Source: Stentor coeruleus | Lineage: Eukaryota > Ciliophora > Heterotrichea > Heterotrichida > Stentoridae | Direction of reading: 5' to 3' | Length of the DNA stretch: 63,734 nt | Assembly (NCBI GenBank): GCA_001970955.1 | Contig: MPUH01000345.1 | Coordinates: 1 to 63,734 of the forward strand | Part shown: in pieces, positions 30,049-41,033 of the stretch | Layout: every line of letters starts with the position of its first letter | Position numbering within the stretch: the first letter of the stretch is position 1 | Notes under the pieces: model-generated | What the model was told of the DNA's origin: nothing | The model's input: only the letters and a program-made list of their open reading frames with translations | The model's database searches: none | Translations under genes and position numbers: made by a program

Positions 30049-30510
30049 ATGGATAAAACTCCACTGCTATCACATGAAGGAATGAAACAAAAAGCAGTCC
30101 CATGTATGCATTATCTGAATATATTAGGCATACCTTTCATTATAAGTCTATTGTACGCACTTTTTGGTGTTGACAAAAATGACTGTGAAATTGGTAATAC
30201 TTGGCTTTATGTTGAACTCATTGTACAAGTTGTTATTACTGTAGCTTCGATATCTCAAATATCTAAAAGAATGATTAGCAAGTCTAATGCATTAGTTAAA
30301 GTACCTCTTTTGATAGTTGGACTTTTTCAAATCATTTGGCTTATTTTAGGGGTGGTTTGGATTTTTGATGAATCTTTGTGTGTGCAGAGTTATAATGAAG
30401 CATTAGTTGTGATAGCGGCTATAGCGATAGTTACTTTTGCTAGTATTTTAGTGTTTTTGGTTCTTTATATTATCACAGTTATTACTGAGTCTCGCAAGAA
30501 AAAACATTAA
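30049..30510 (+). CDS. Four-helix membrane protein
   Basis: The product has 153 residues and four clear hydrophobic segments, near residues 22-42, 58-76, 84-108 and 118-145, so it should cross the membrane four times. There is no cleavable signal peptide. The N-terminus carries TPLLSHE, which resembles an acidic or dileucine-type sorting signal; this is inference. A short basic tail ends in RKKKH. No family is recognised. The gene is divergent from the DHHC enzyme gene with a 175-base gap. Confidence 0.8.
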   Translation: MDKTPLLSHEGMKQKAVPCMHYLNILGIPFIISLLYALFGVDKNDCEIGNTWLYVELIVQVVITVASISQISKRMISKSNALVKVPLLIVGLFQIIWLILGVVWIFDESLCVQSYNEALVVIAAIAIVTFASILVFLVLYIITVITESRKKKH

Positions 30511-31267
30511 AATTATTTATTTAGATATTTTTATATGTTTTCTAGGGTTTTTATGAAAGGAGTTTTTTTTGGAATTATTTGGAAGTAGGATGGGCTTTCG
30601 GAATTTAAGGTTTTTGGTAGAGGCTTAGTAGTTTTTTTTTGATAATTTTAAATTTTTTGAAGACCTTTGATGGTGATTTAAGATTGCTTTGGGTTTAGAA
30701 ATGATTTTTTAAGTGTGCTAGTTTAAGGTGTTGTTAAGAAATGTGTTGTCAGAAAATAAATCCTCATATTTTCATTCAGAATTTTGAATTTCAATTACTT
30801 ATAAATGAATTTCGTTAATGATATTAGTTTTAATCATTACCTAACCAAAACTTGAAATCACCACAACCCATAACCTCTAAACATAAAAAAATCCTTATCC
30901 CATTTCTCCTTACCCCATCAACAAATTTCATTAAAAATCTATTAAACTTAAAATTAAACTCCATTTCCAAAACATAATTATTTTTTCTTTTCTTATAACA
31001 TCAATATTACTCATCCAAATCTTTAATTCTAACTACCATAAATCTCAAGTCTCTCATCACAAACAACCCAAATTATTCAGCATTTTCTAAATCCAAATTT
31101 CATCAATCAGCCCAATCCTTATCTCCAAACCTAAAACCACCTTCAAATTTTAACTAAAAACAAAACCTAAACTCCTTAAGCCCATCATCTCCTTTTAACT
31201 TATATTCCAACATAATTTCTCATATAATTTCCTTCTCAAAAAGCATTTCAGTATCGTTTATTATTAA
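30511..31267. other. Spacer between plus genes
   Basis: No gene is seen. It is T/G-rich to about 30760 and A/C-rich with very few G from about 30830 up to the ATG at 31268. Confidence 0.6.
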
Positions 31268-32956
31268 ATGGAAGACCCTGAGCATCCTCAGCAGACAATC
31301 ACAGCAATCGATAACCTTATATTTTTCAGCAACTTTGATTCTGGAAACCTAAGCAAAGCTACAAAAACATCATCAAATACAGTAAAAAATATATAGTATG
31401 AACTTGAAATCTCTCCAGATGCTTCTTCAAAAGGTTTTAGTAGTTATAGAACGTGGTTCTTTTTCGGTATAAGAGGTTTGAAAAAAGGGACTTATTTACG
31501 TTTATGCATTATTAATCTAAGCTATTTAAGACCTTGGTCATCACCAACATATAAGCCAGTCTGGCGTTGTGTCCCATCACATTCAGAATGGCAAAGGATT
31601 GTTACAGAGACGATTTTTGAACCTATTGGCAATGGGTATAACAAGTTTACTTGGACTTTTGAAGCTGTTGCTAATGATAACGATCATTTTTTTGCTTTTG
31701 CTCCTCCATATCCATATTGTGACGTAATGAAAAGTATCAGTATTTTCGAAAAAATGTGCCCAGGGGATAGTACCTTCCACCGTGAAAGCCTTATCCGCAG
31801 TCTAGATGGTCGTGATATCGAACTTATTACCATATCCAACAAATCAAATTTTTCAACCGAACGTGAAGATCGAATCCATGGTCTTTTCCCTTCATCAGGT
31901 TCTCGATGTTTTAAAGCTCAAAAACCTATAATTTTCATATCAGCCAGAGTCCATCCAGGTGAAACCCCAGCCTCTTATTTACTTGATGGAATACTTCAAG
32001 TTTTATTAAGCCCTGATACCCGTGGGACAAGTTTAAGAAGCAATTTTGTATTCAAAATAATCCCAATTTTAAATCCTGATGGTGTTTATCGAGGCAATTT
32101 CCGTGTTGATCAAAATGGAATCAATCTTAATCGTTGTTATATAGAACCTTCTATAATGGAACATCCTACAATTTATGCAGCGAAATGGTATTTTAGTTAT
32201 TTACACAATGTGAAATTTTATCTTGATTTACATGCTCATATGTCCAAAAGGTCATGTTTTCTATTTGGAAATTATTTACCTTTGGAAAAACAACCGGATA
32301 ATCAGGTTTATGCTAAACTTATTGAAATAAATACTCCTTATTTTGAGTTTAGTGAATGCGATTTTTCGGAAAAGAGCATGAGTGCGAAAGACCCAAAAGA
32401 TCATCATTCAAAAGAAGGTAGTGGTAGGGTTGCTTTTTATCAGAATTTTGGCATTATTCACACATATACTATTGAATGTAGTTATTATATGCTTAGACCT
32501 TTGCATAATATCCCCCCGACGATTAACATGAAGACTGGAAGAAAGTTCACAGAATCAATTGTCTACAATTCAAGTGGTTTAATCTCAGTTCATAATCGAG
32601 CATTTTTCAACGACCTTGCTGTAGGTGTTCTTATGGCAATTCTTGACGTTGAGCAATGCAACTCAAATTCACGTCTACCTTTAAGTGAGTTTCGAACACT
32701 AGAGTCTATGAAAGAATACATACGAGCTAGGGCAATGATCCAAAACCGAATCCTCAGTAAAAACTTCTCCCGCGGTGAAGTTAAAAGACCAGATAAAACT
32801 ACCGCCGATAAACCAACAACTTTACCAAAAGTCCCATTAAGGAAAATCCACAAGTTAAATGTTGTATCTCCAATCTTCAACTCTGTTCCTCAAACCCTTC
32901 ATCACAAAGCAAAAGTTGTTATCGGACCTAGAGGAAAAAGTTTAATCCGAGAATAA
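31268..32956 (+). CDS. Cytosolic carboxypeptidase, CCP5/6-like
   Basis: Two exons (31268-31381 and 31397-32956) give 557 residues. The N-terminal domain starts with FFSNFDSGNL, the family's opening strand, which is restored by removing the intron. The zinc carboxypeptidase core has HPGET near residue 222 (zinc His and Glu), a NPDGVYRGNFRVD segment with NLNR, LDLHAH near 314 (third zinc ligand) and catalytic Glu in IECSYY near 398. Family members remove glutamate side chains or tails from tubulin, which matters for cilia and cortical microtubules. The exact substrate is not readable. A basic tail of about 100 residues follows. Confidence 0.95.
31382..31396 (+). other. 15-base intron, carboxypeptidase gene
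   Basis: The intron GTAAAAAATATATAG ends in an in-frame TAG. Removing it joins SSNT to YELEISPD and extends the frame to a good ATG. Confidence 0.95.
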
Positions 32957-33292
32957 CCTTAAATATATATACTAATGTTTCATATACAGAATAATAAGAT
33001 TTTATATAAAAGCCCCTTAATACTGAAAACAATAAAATCAGACCATAAAAAACAAAAAATCCACTTAAAACTCTTAAGAAAATTTTCAAGTTCCAAAACC
33101 CAAAACTCATATCAAAGCCTACTTTTCTTATATAAAACACAAATTTTCCCTAAAAAAAAAGGTTTTTTCCTTTCTCCATCATAAAACCTCATGAAATCTT
33201 CCTCCCCAAACTCTATGATTTTCTATATTAAATTATCGATTTAACTTTATATTAATTTAACAGTGTGTGTTCCTCTTGAACTTAAATTTAAA
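32957..33292. other. Spacer before HECT gene
   Basis: No gene is seen. The sequence is mostly A/C-rich. A 69-codon ORF in it is lysine/serine-rich and looks random. Confidence 0.55.
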
Positions 33293-36200
33293 ATGGAAGA
33301 TCAAAGACAGAAACGATCCAGAGACGAGGAGTCCGAAGATTCTGATGACTTAGACTTTAAGTCTTCGGAGCTCACAGAAAACCCCGTATCAGTCAAGCTC
33401 AGCTCAAACATAAGCCCGCCCCTACCCAAGCTCTCAACCTCAGACAGTGGTTCCCTGCCTCAGAAAAAGCCAAAGCTCTGGGAATATGAGTCTAGAAAAC
33501 CAATACATTCAATTCATTCGGGCACTTTGCAATGCATTAAAACCATTCAGAATTCTATAGCCACATGTGACTATGATTCAATACTATTGTCCTTACGCAA
33601 ACTCACCAGTGAACTGACCATGTCTAACGATGAACACTTATCTCTTCTACCTATCGACTTGCTTATTGAAGTTCTTATTTTCGCTCTTAACGTCCTAGAA
33701 AATCCTGAGATTATATTACAAGCCATAATTTGCATGGCTTTTTTAGTAGAAAGCCACCACAATGCTGTTCCATGTTTCGTCAAAGCTGGGATGATTAGTA
33801 TGATAACTGGAAAACTTATTAATGTTGAGTATATTGACCTTGCTGAATATGCTGTAAAAATATTAGAAAAAGTATCAGCTGATTATCCAATAGAAGTACT
33901 TAGAGAAGGTTTTCTTAGTGAAGTTCTTGGCATGCTCGAATTTTTCGAGCTTTCTGTGCAGAAAAAAATCCTTAGTATTGTATTGAATATGTCCCGGGCA
34001 ATATCTACAATAGAAGATTTTGCTAATTACTTATCCCCATCATTGCCAAGTATATTTTCTTTATTAGCTAACAGGGTTAAAGAAAAATCGCACTTTAATG
34101 AAAAAGCTTTAGATATACTTGTCGCTCTTTATGAGTCTATGCGAATTGTAGCATATGAAGAAAGTTTTAGTCAGATATTATTGGAAAATAATATTGTCCC
34201 TATGGTATGTGAAGGGATTAGTGAAATGCCAATGACAACTGCTAAGTCATTTAAGCTTTTGTCTGTTATGTGTAAGAATTCATTGAAATTATCGATACAG
34301 TATATAAACACTGGATTAGGGATATTAGATAATGCGGTAAGAATTGGGATAAATGAAGGGAATACGATACTTTTGACTGAAAGCTTACAGTTAGTTTATA
34401 GTATTGTCCCCAATGAAGGGGAAAATGAAGCGAGGAAAGAGTTTTTTATGGAAAATCAACAACTTGTTGAACAGCTGACTAAGATAATTTTCCCAAATAT
34501 GACGAGTATATATGAAGTTCTAACTAAAAAGAACGTGAAGATTTTGCTACTAACAGTGATAACCAATCTTATCATCCTTGGAGACCAAAGATTTCTAATG
34601 AGTTATGAAGGATACTCAGGCTTTCTAACTCATTTACTTGTTGAAAAAGAAGTTAACATCCTTAAATGTGCTTTAAAAATCGTCAGTACTCTTTATGATA
34701 AAATCCCTGATACTATATCAACAAGTTTTGTAAGAGAAGGTGTTGTCCAAAGATTCAAAGCTTTAAAATACCCTGAAAACCTAAAAAATGTTGCAGAAGA
34801 AAAATACTCAGACCCTTTAGAATTCGAACAGTTTCTTATAAATTTTAGAAGAACCAGAGCGTATTTAGAACAACAAGAATTCTCAACTGGAACAAGGCCT
34901 AGATTTTTATCAGAATGTAGGGACCAAACTTTTGACCAGAAAAAAGAAATTATCGCTTTAAGTAAAAGCATTATAGAAAAACATAGCGCTTGTAGGAACA
35001 AAGCTGCTAATGCTACAGCTAAAGCTCTAAAAAACATAGCTGGGTGTTTTGAGATTATAAATGAAGATGAGTCTGATAAGTTATGGAAGGATTTTGCCCA
35101 AGTGATTGAACAAGGAAAACCTACAGCTTTTGAATTCTGCAGTTCAGGGTTTTCAGAAAAACTATGGACCTGGTTGAGTTGTGAAGGTAAAATTTATAGA
35201 GCTATGAATAGATATGAAGGTTTTTGTAAGTTTTTATTAGAAAACACAAGCACTGGAGAAACTATGTTTTCTAAAGTTTTAAGTTTAGCTTTACAAAGCT
35301 TTATGTATTTAGAAAACTCAGTCACTTCAGGTGGGTATAGAGGTTTACCAGCAAGAGGTTATATGCAAAAAACAAAAGTACAATTAGGATATATACCAAT
35401 GGAAAACCCACCTGATGATTTAAAATCAAGAAATAGTTTTCTAAGTTCTTTAGGTAAATTCACAGTAGTTCCTGACCCATGTTGTTCGATTTGCACATTG
35501 AAAACCATGCTGAAAAAAATAGACAATAAAGAAGAACTGAGTTTTTTTAAAGAATCGATTAAAGATGACCCGATGGATTTTGAAGATGATGTTATTCTTA
35601 AAGATATAAACATAAAATTCTATTGTAAAGATGTCGAACTTACAGATGAAGTACTTATTGGGGATATTGTTGCTAATTCATCTACTATGCCATTATTATC
35701 TTTTCATTTCGATATTGAAGATTATAAATGCGAATATCTTGATCTTGATTCACAAATCTATGAAAATTTTCTAAAAAAGTGCAGTTCTGTAGGACTTGAT
35801 CAAGAAAACCCAGCTTATCCTTATTTACGACTTTTAAATCTTTTGTTTGGAACTTTTCATTCATATCCTTTGACTACACATAAACTTCAATTCCATCTTA
35901 ACAATAGCCATTTAAGTTCTTTTATATGTCCAAAACTTAATTCGATTATATTAAAACAGTTCCAAGAACCTATTTCTTTATCAAGAAGGGTTTTACCTTT
36001 TTGGATGAAGGAACTGCCTAAATACAGCTGGTTTTTATTTACATATTCAACTAGATTAAAGATTTTAGATAACATTCGATTTATGCATAGTGAGTCGTAC
36101 AGAATGCCTCGACAAAAAGTTAAGATTAATCGAGAGAAAATCTTGGATTGCGCATATATTATTATGAATGATTTAGCGCTTTTACAACATGGGATATTGG

Positions 36201-37177
36201 AGATACAGTATGAAAATGAAGTTGGTACTGGGAATGGGCCGACTTTGGAGTTTTTTACTTTGTTGTCTGAGGAGATTAGGAATTTGAATATTTGGAGAAA
36301 AGGAACGGTTTTATTCCCAGCACCATACAAAGTTATAGAAAATAATGTTTTCCATTTTATTGGCAGAGTGGTTGGAAAGGCAATTTTAGATAAACGCTAT
36401 ATTGAGTTACCTTTAAGTCCAGTTTTCTGGAAGCTTGTCCAAAACAAACCGCTCTCTTTTAATGATTTGCAAGAAGTGGATCCAGTCCTCCATAAAACCT
36501 TAAAGGATTTTAAAGATTTTATCAAAGAATCTCACATAAACAAGCATGCAAAATACAAAGATATTGATATAGAAGACCTACATTTATTCTTCACTTTACC
36601 CGGTTATGAAAACCTCGACCTCATGCCAAACGGCAAATCTATCCCAATAACCAAAACAAACCTAGAAGACTACATAAAACTAGTTTGCCAACAAACTCTT
36701 ATCCAAACCCCATTAATAAAAGAGTTTCGTGATGGACTTAGTTCTTTAATTCCCATAGAATGCTTACAAGGTTTTTCAGCTGAAGAACTTGAAGAGATGA
36801 TTTGTGGTAGCTCAAACGAAATATGGGACTTAGAAACATTACGAACTAGTATAAAGCCAGCTTATGGATATACAGAAAACTCAATGACTTTTCAAAATCT
36901 TTTATTAATAATGACTGAGTTCACCCCAGCTGAGCAAAGGAAGTTTTTACAATTTACAACTGGATGCCCAAGATTACCTATAGGAGGGTTTTTCGGATTA
37001 ACTCCAAGTTTGACAGTAGTTAGAAAGGAAGATGGGGAAGACCCTGATAAATATTTACCTTCAGTTATGACTTGCCAGAATTATTTGAAATTGCCAAATT
37101 ACTCATCTTTGAATGCTCTTAGGAAGAATCTTAATATAGCTTTAGAGGAAGGACATAGAATGTTCCATCTTTCTTAA
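33293..37177 (+). CDS. HECT ubiquitin ligase, TRIP12/UFD4-like
   Basis: The product has 1294 residues from the ATG at 33293; the frame opens earlier only from a GTG. Residues about 80-470 form armadillo-type helical repeats, as in TRIP12, UFD4 and plant UPL3. The HECT domain covers about residues 940-1294: a FHFIGRVVGKAILD segment, LFFTLPGYENLDLMPNG, and catalytic Cys1261 in SVMTCQNYLKLPNYSS. Cys1261 forms the thioester with ubiquitin before transfer to the substrate. In this family the N-terminal repeats bind substrates, including ubiquitin-fusion proteins. The start is Ser/Glu-rich, perhaps a regulatory region. Confidence 0.95.
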   Translation: MEDQRQKRSRDEESEDSDDLDFKSSELTENPVSVKLSSNISPPLPKLSTSDSGSLPQKKPKLWEYESRKPIHSIHSGTLQCIKTIQNSIATCDYDSILLSLRKLTSELTMSNDEHLSLLPIDLLIEVLIFALNVLENPEIILQAIICMAFLVESHHNAVPCFVKAGMISMITGKLINVEYIDLAEYAVKILEKVSADYPIEVLREGFLSEVLGMLEFFELSVQKKILSIVLNMSRAISTIEDFANYLSPSLPSIFSLLANRVKEKSHFNEKALDILVALYESMRIVAYEESFSQILLENNIVPMVCEGISEMPMTTAKSFKLLSVMCKNSLKLSIQYINTGLGILDNAVRIGINEGNTILLTESLQLVYSIVPNEGENEARKEFFMENQQLVEQLTKIIFPNMTSIYEVLTKKNVKILLLTVITNLIILGDQRFLMSYEGYSGFLTHLLVEKEVNILKCALKIVSTLYDKIPDTISTSFVREGVVQRFKALKYPENLKNVAEEKYSDPLEFEQFLINFRRTRAYLEQQEFSTGTRPRFLSECRDQTFDQKKEIIALSKSIIEKHSACRNKAANATAKALKNIAGCFEIINEDESDKLWKDFAQVIEQGKPTAFEFCSSGFSEKLWTWLSCEGKIYRAMNRYEGFCKFLLENTSTGETMFSKVLSLALQSFMYLENSVTSGGYRGLPARGYMQKTKVQLGYIPMENPPDDLKSRNSFLSSLGKFTVVPDPCCSICTLKTMLKKIDNKEELSFFKESIKDDPMDFEDDVILKDINIKFYCKDVELTDEVLIGDIVANSSTMPLLSFHFDIEDYKCEYLDLDSQIYENFLKKCSSVGLDQENPAYPYLRLLNLLFGTFHSYPLTTHKLQFHLNNSHLSSFICPKLNSIILKQFQEPISLSRRVLPFWMKELPKYSWFLFTYSTRLKILDNIRFMHSESYRMPRQKVKINREKILDCAYIIMNDLALLQHGILEIQYENEVGTGNGPTLEFFTLLSEEIRNLNIWRKGTVLFPAPYKVIENNVFHFIGRVVGKAILDKRYIELPLSPVFWKLVQNKPLSFNDLQEVDPVLHKTLKDFKDFIKESHINKHAKYKDIDIEDLHLFFTLPGYENLDLMPNGKSIPITKTNLEDYIKLVCQQTLIQTPLIKEFRDGLSSLIPIECLQGFSAEELEEMICGSSNEIWDLETLRTSIKPAYGYTENSMTFQNLLLIMTEFTPAEQRKFLQFTTGCPRLPIGGFFGLTPSLTVVRKEDGEDPDKYLPSVMTCQNYLKLPNYSSLNALRKNLNIALEEGHRMFHLS

Positions 37178-37472
37178 TATAATTTTAGATAAAGGTTTTT
37201 TTAATAGTGTAAATTTATTTCATGATGTGGAAAGCTTGGGAAATTATAGTAGTTTTATTTTATGAGAAAAATTAGGTGAAAGGATATGGGGAATTTTATG
37301 AAGGAGTGGGATTTTTTGGATTGGATGATTGGAAATCTTGAAAGTCAGAATTGGATGTACTTTTTTTTGTTATAATTACTAGAGGATAAGATTTAAAAGA
37401 TATACGTAGTAAGGAAATTATCCCTTCGATATAAAAAGTAAATTTATTATATTATTTGTTTGAGTTATAAAT
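37178..37472. promoter_or_regulatory. Flank before Aurora-like gene
   Basis: No gene is seen. The sequence is T/G-rich almost to 37370 and then A/T-rich up to the ATG, so the G-poor 5' flank is short here. No specific promoter element is claimed. Confidence 0.4.
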
Positions 37473-39608
37473 ATGAACTCTTCAAAGAATAAGAACAGAA
37501 AGTTGTTCCCATCACCTAGTGTTCTTAACGGAGCAGAAAAAGAACCTAATGTTTCTGACTTTGAATCACTTACTAAAAAAGCTATAGGTGAAGGAGCTTT
37601 TGGCGAGGTTTATAAAGTTCGTCATAAAGTATCTCGCGAACTTTATGCAATCAAAGTTGTGAATAAAAAAAAAGTTACAGATGCTAACCTTCTCCCTCAG
37701 CTACGTAGAGAAATTCGTATCATGTATAGTCTGAATCATCCACACATAGTAAAGCTCTACAATCATTTTGAAGATGATGACAATTTCTATCTAGTCCTAG
37801 AACTAGCTGAAGGTGGGACTGTATTTCAAAAACTAGCGAAATTTAAATCTTTTGATGAAGCAGCAGCTGCTCAATATATGCGAGAAGTTATCCTTGCAGT
37901 AGAATATCTACATTCAAGAGACCCACCTATAATCCATAGGGATATCAAACCAGAAAATTTACTCTTAGACAAAGAAGGTCGTGATGGGCGTATAAAACTT
38001 GCTGATTTTGGCTGGTCTAACTTTTTTAACCCAGACAGAAGCAGGATGACTTATTGTGGAACATTAGATTATTTAGCCCCTGAGATGATTAATCAGCAAG
38101 GTCATTCAACAAATTTAGATTTATGGAATTTAGGGGTTTTGCTTTTTGAATTCCTTACTGGAGGTGCTCCATTTCAAGCTAGTAATCAAGCAGCTATGTT
38201 TGAAAAAATACTTAAAGTTAGGATTACATTTCCGAAAAATTTCCCCCCACTTGCTAAGGATTTGATTACGAAGCTACTTAAGGCTAATCCTAGTGAGAGG
38301 ATACAGTTGGTAGAAATAATGAATCACCCTTGGATGCAAACTCATCAACCTATAAGACCTACTATGACTCAGCAGGTTATTAAAGAGCCTCTGCCATGCA
38401 ATTTTGATATTGATGATAACCCTGAAGCACTTGAGGACCCAATTAAACCCTTTGGCGAAGGTGAATACAAAGTTTTATCAAAACCAGCAGTAAAAGAAGA
38501 GGAAAAAAAAACCCCTGAAGTAACTCTTCCTACACTTGCTCCCTCAGCTTACACCCAGCAAGTTTCAACATTAGAAACCGAACTAAAACAAACTCGTGAC
38601 GAAAACAAAAAATACCGAAACCAACTTGAAGATAAAGAAGCAGAAATCGATAGAGTTAAAAGTAAAATCATCGATCTCGAAAGTGTTCTAAACAAACTTG
38701 AAGTCGAATGTGATGAAAAAAGGAAAGTCGAAAAAACTCTTAAAGAGCAACTAACAGAAAAAACGAACAAAATCTCTGAACTTAAAGCTCTACAAGAAGA
38801 TGAAAACAAATTATATCAAGAATATGAAGGCCTAAGAGCAAAATGTTTAGAAAAAGAAACTGAACTTTCACTATTAAAAACAGAAATTGAGAATATGGAG
38901 AAACTAGCAAAGGAAAAAGTCCAACAAACTGAACAAATTGAAAAAGATATCGAAAAAGTAAAAAATGAAATTGATCAAACAAAACAAAAGTATTCAAGAA
39001 CTAAATCAGAAATGCATGATCAATTTTTAAAATTATCAACAGAAGTTGATGTCCTACAAAAAGAACTCCAAAGTAAAGAACGAGATAGTTCTGTTGTGTC
39101 TTTGGAGGCTTTACTAACTTTTACACAAGATAATTTGGAGATATTAAAAAAACGAAGTAGACTTGAGAATGATTTGTTGAAACAGTATCAAGAAGCTAAT
39201 GAAAGGCTTATACAGTTAGATAATAAATATACTGAAATGAAAATCCAGTATGAAAATGATTTAGCTGAACTTAGGAGGAAGACTGATAATGAATTAAGAG
39301 AATTAGAAGCTAATACTATGAAAATAGTTGAACCTACACCAGAAGCTGATTTGGATATATTGAAACAGAGGCTAAAAGAAAGTTTAGAGAATCAATATAG
39401 GAATAAAGCTATGTATGATGAGTTGCAACACCTTCAAGGAATGATTCAGCAGTACGAGAAATCATTAGGTTTAGCACAAAGACAATTGGAGGATTTGGAC
39501 TTTTTAAGAGAAAATGATCAGAAAATCATTATGGCACAAGATACTCAATTAGCTAATTACACGCAAGAGATACAAGAGTATAAGAAAAAGCTTGAGAAGA
39601 AAAAATAA
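37473..39608 (+). CDS. Aurora-like kinase with coiled-coil tail
   Basis: The product has 711 residues. Residues about 30-290 form an Aurora-type kinase: glycine loop GEGAFGEV, Lys61, HRD at 155-157, DFG at 178-180, and the activation loop RMTYCGTLDYLAPEM in which Thr193 matches the Aurora activating threonine. Aurora kinases control mitosis and also ciliary disassembly. Unlike typical Auroras of 300-400 residues, about 350-705 are a long coiled coil with few breaks. This is a fusion or extension that could set location or dimerisation. The active-site residues are all present, so the kinase should be active. Confidence 0.95.
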   Translation: MNSSKNKNRKLFPSPSVLNGAEKEPNVSDFESLTKKAIGEGAFGEVYKVRHKVSRELYAIKVVNKKKVTDANLLPQLRREIRIMYSLNHPHIVKLYNHFEDDDNFYLVLELAEGGTVFQKLAKFKSFDEAAAAQYMREVILAVEYLHSRDPPIIHRDIKPENLLLDKEGRDGRIKLADFGWSNFFNPDRSRMTYCGTLDYLAPEMINQQGHSTNLDLWNLGVLLFEFLTGGAPFQASNQAAMFEKILKVRITFPKNFPPLAKDLITKLLKANPSERIQLVEIMNHPWMQTHQPIRPTMTQQVIKEPLPCNFDIDDNPEALEDPIKPFGEGEYKVLSKPAVKEEEKKTPEVTLPTLAPSAYTQQVSTLETELKQTRDENKKYRNQLEDKEAEIDRVKSKIIDLESVLNKLEVECDEKRKVEKTLKEQLTEKTNKISELKALQEDENKLYQEYEGLRAKCLEKETELSLLKTEIENMEKLAKEKVQQTEQIEKDIEKVKNEIDQTKQKYSRTKSEMHDQFLKLSTEVDVLQKELQSKERDSSVVSLEALLTFTQDNLEILKKRSRLENDLLKQYQEANERLIQLDNKYTEMKIQYENDLAELRRKTDNELRELEANTMKIVEPTPEADLDILKQRLKESLENQYRNKAMYDELQHLQGMIQQYEKSLGLAQRQLEDLDFLRENDQKIIMAQDTQLANYTQEIQEYKKKLEKKK

Positions 39609-40502
39609 TTATTAATCGATTGATAAGATTATTTTTAGATGTTGTGATATAATAAGATATTAGAAATGGCATGTGTAGTTTTTTTAATAGATTTTATTAA
39701 TAAAATTTGTGAAGAGGTTCATATCGAAATTTAGTTACTAATAGTATTGTGTAAAGTATTTATATAATTTAGATACTTTAAAATATTAAATTATAAATTT
39801 ATATCTAAACATCGCGTATTCTTAGATTTTCTTAGCACTTTACACAGACATAAATTGATTAAGAAATCCATTAAATTTTCACCCAAAAAAATTCTTTCAC
39901 AATTGCAAATCTAGTTGTCTCACAAACACACAAATCTAGAAATCAGCGACTTGTGAATTTTATCAAATTACCTCAACATCGACTTTGAAATTTTTAAAAC
40001 AACCCAATTATATTCTATAACTTTTTTTTCAATTTCAACAATTCTAACCTTATTCATCACTCTAAAGATTATTACAATAAAAATTAAGTTATCTCAAACC
40101 TTAAAATCATCTAAAACTTCTTTACCCTATCTAACTCAAAAAATTACCCTCAAATATTTTTTGTATTATATACACATCCTTTAAAACTAATCTCATTCTT
40201 CCCTTCCACCTATTTTCACACCTAAATTCTCTCATAAACTCTTATCCTAAAAACAAATTCTTTCACTACATCTTAATCAAAAAAAATAATCATCCCATAC
40301 TCAACTTACCTTATATTTTAATATAAACTTTTCCAATCATAACCCTTCCTAAAGTATCAACACCTATAAAAAAGCTTATACACATAATCATTCATAATAC
40401 TTTACCCTGACTCATCCTCTAACTATAAATTTTCAGCATTTTTCCCATTTAAAATCCTCGTTCGTGATTTAAAAATGCTTAAATGTGGTCATTAATAAAA
40501 GT
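39609..40502. other. Spacer before centrin
   Basis: No gene is seen. It is T/G-rich to about 39780, then A/C-rich. The last 60 bases before the centrin ATG are more mixed. No relic was recognised. Confidence 0.6.
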
Positions 40503-41033
40503 ATGGCAGGAAGAGGCGCACCAGCAAAGTCAGCACCAGCAGCACAACCTAAAGTCTTCAACCCAAAGCAATATGAAAGACCAGGGCTTACAGAAGATGA
40601 AATCGAAGAAATCAAAGAAGCTTTCGATTTATTTGATTCTGATGGATCAGGGACAATTGACCCAGCAGAACTAAAATCAGCAATGCAAAGCCTAGGTTTT
40701 GAAGCTAAAAACCAAACCATCTATCAAATGATTAGTGATTTAGATAAAGATGGTTCAGGGGCTATTGACTTTGATGAATTTCTTGATATGATGACTGCAA
40801 GAATGAGCGATAAAGATACTAAAGAAGATATAAACAAAGTTTTTAGACTTTTTGATGATGATAAAACTGGGTATATCACTATTAAAAACTTAAGAAGAGT
40901 AGCTAAAGAGCTTGGAGAAACTATGACTGATGAAGAACTTATGGAAATGGTTGAAAGAGCTGATTCTGATGGTGATGGACAAGTTAGTGCTGAAGACTTT
41001 TATAACATCATGACCAAGAAAGCATTCCCTTAA
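40503..41033 (+). CDS. Centrin
   Basis: The product has 176 residues from the ATG at 40503; the frame opens upstream at a GTG. Four EF hands are visible: [13 protein letters not shown] and [13 protein letters not shown] with good calcium ligands, [13 protein letters not shown] with Asn at the last position as in other centrins, and [14 protein letters not shown] short Ala/Gly/Lys-rich head precedes [13 protein letters not shown], and the last residues form the end of the fourth hand. Centrin builds calcium-sensitive contractile fibres and basal bodies; in Stentor such fibres are the myonemes. That link is known for the family, not proved here. Confidence 0.97.
   Translation: MAGRGAPAKSAPAAQPKVFNPKQYERPGLTEDEIEEIKEAFDLFDSDGSGTIDPAELKSAMQSLGFEAKNQTIYQMISDLDKDGSGAIDFDEFLDMMTARMSDKDTKEDINKVFRLFDDDKTGYITIKNLRRVAKELGETMTDEELMEMVERADSDGDGQVSAEDFYNIMTKKAFP

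Noticed and set aside
32975-33184. Plus-strand ORF of 69 codons before the HECT gene
   Set aside because: It is Lys/Ser-rich as expected from an A/C-rich flank, and shows no motif.
17691-41033. A functional cluster of contraction and touch genes (PIEZO, carboxypeptidase, centrin)
   Set aside because: The genes are far apart, on both strands, and mixed with unrelated genes, so chance closeness is the better reading.
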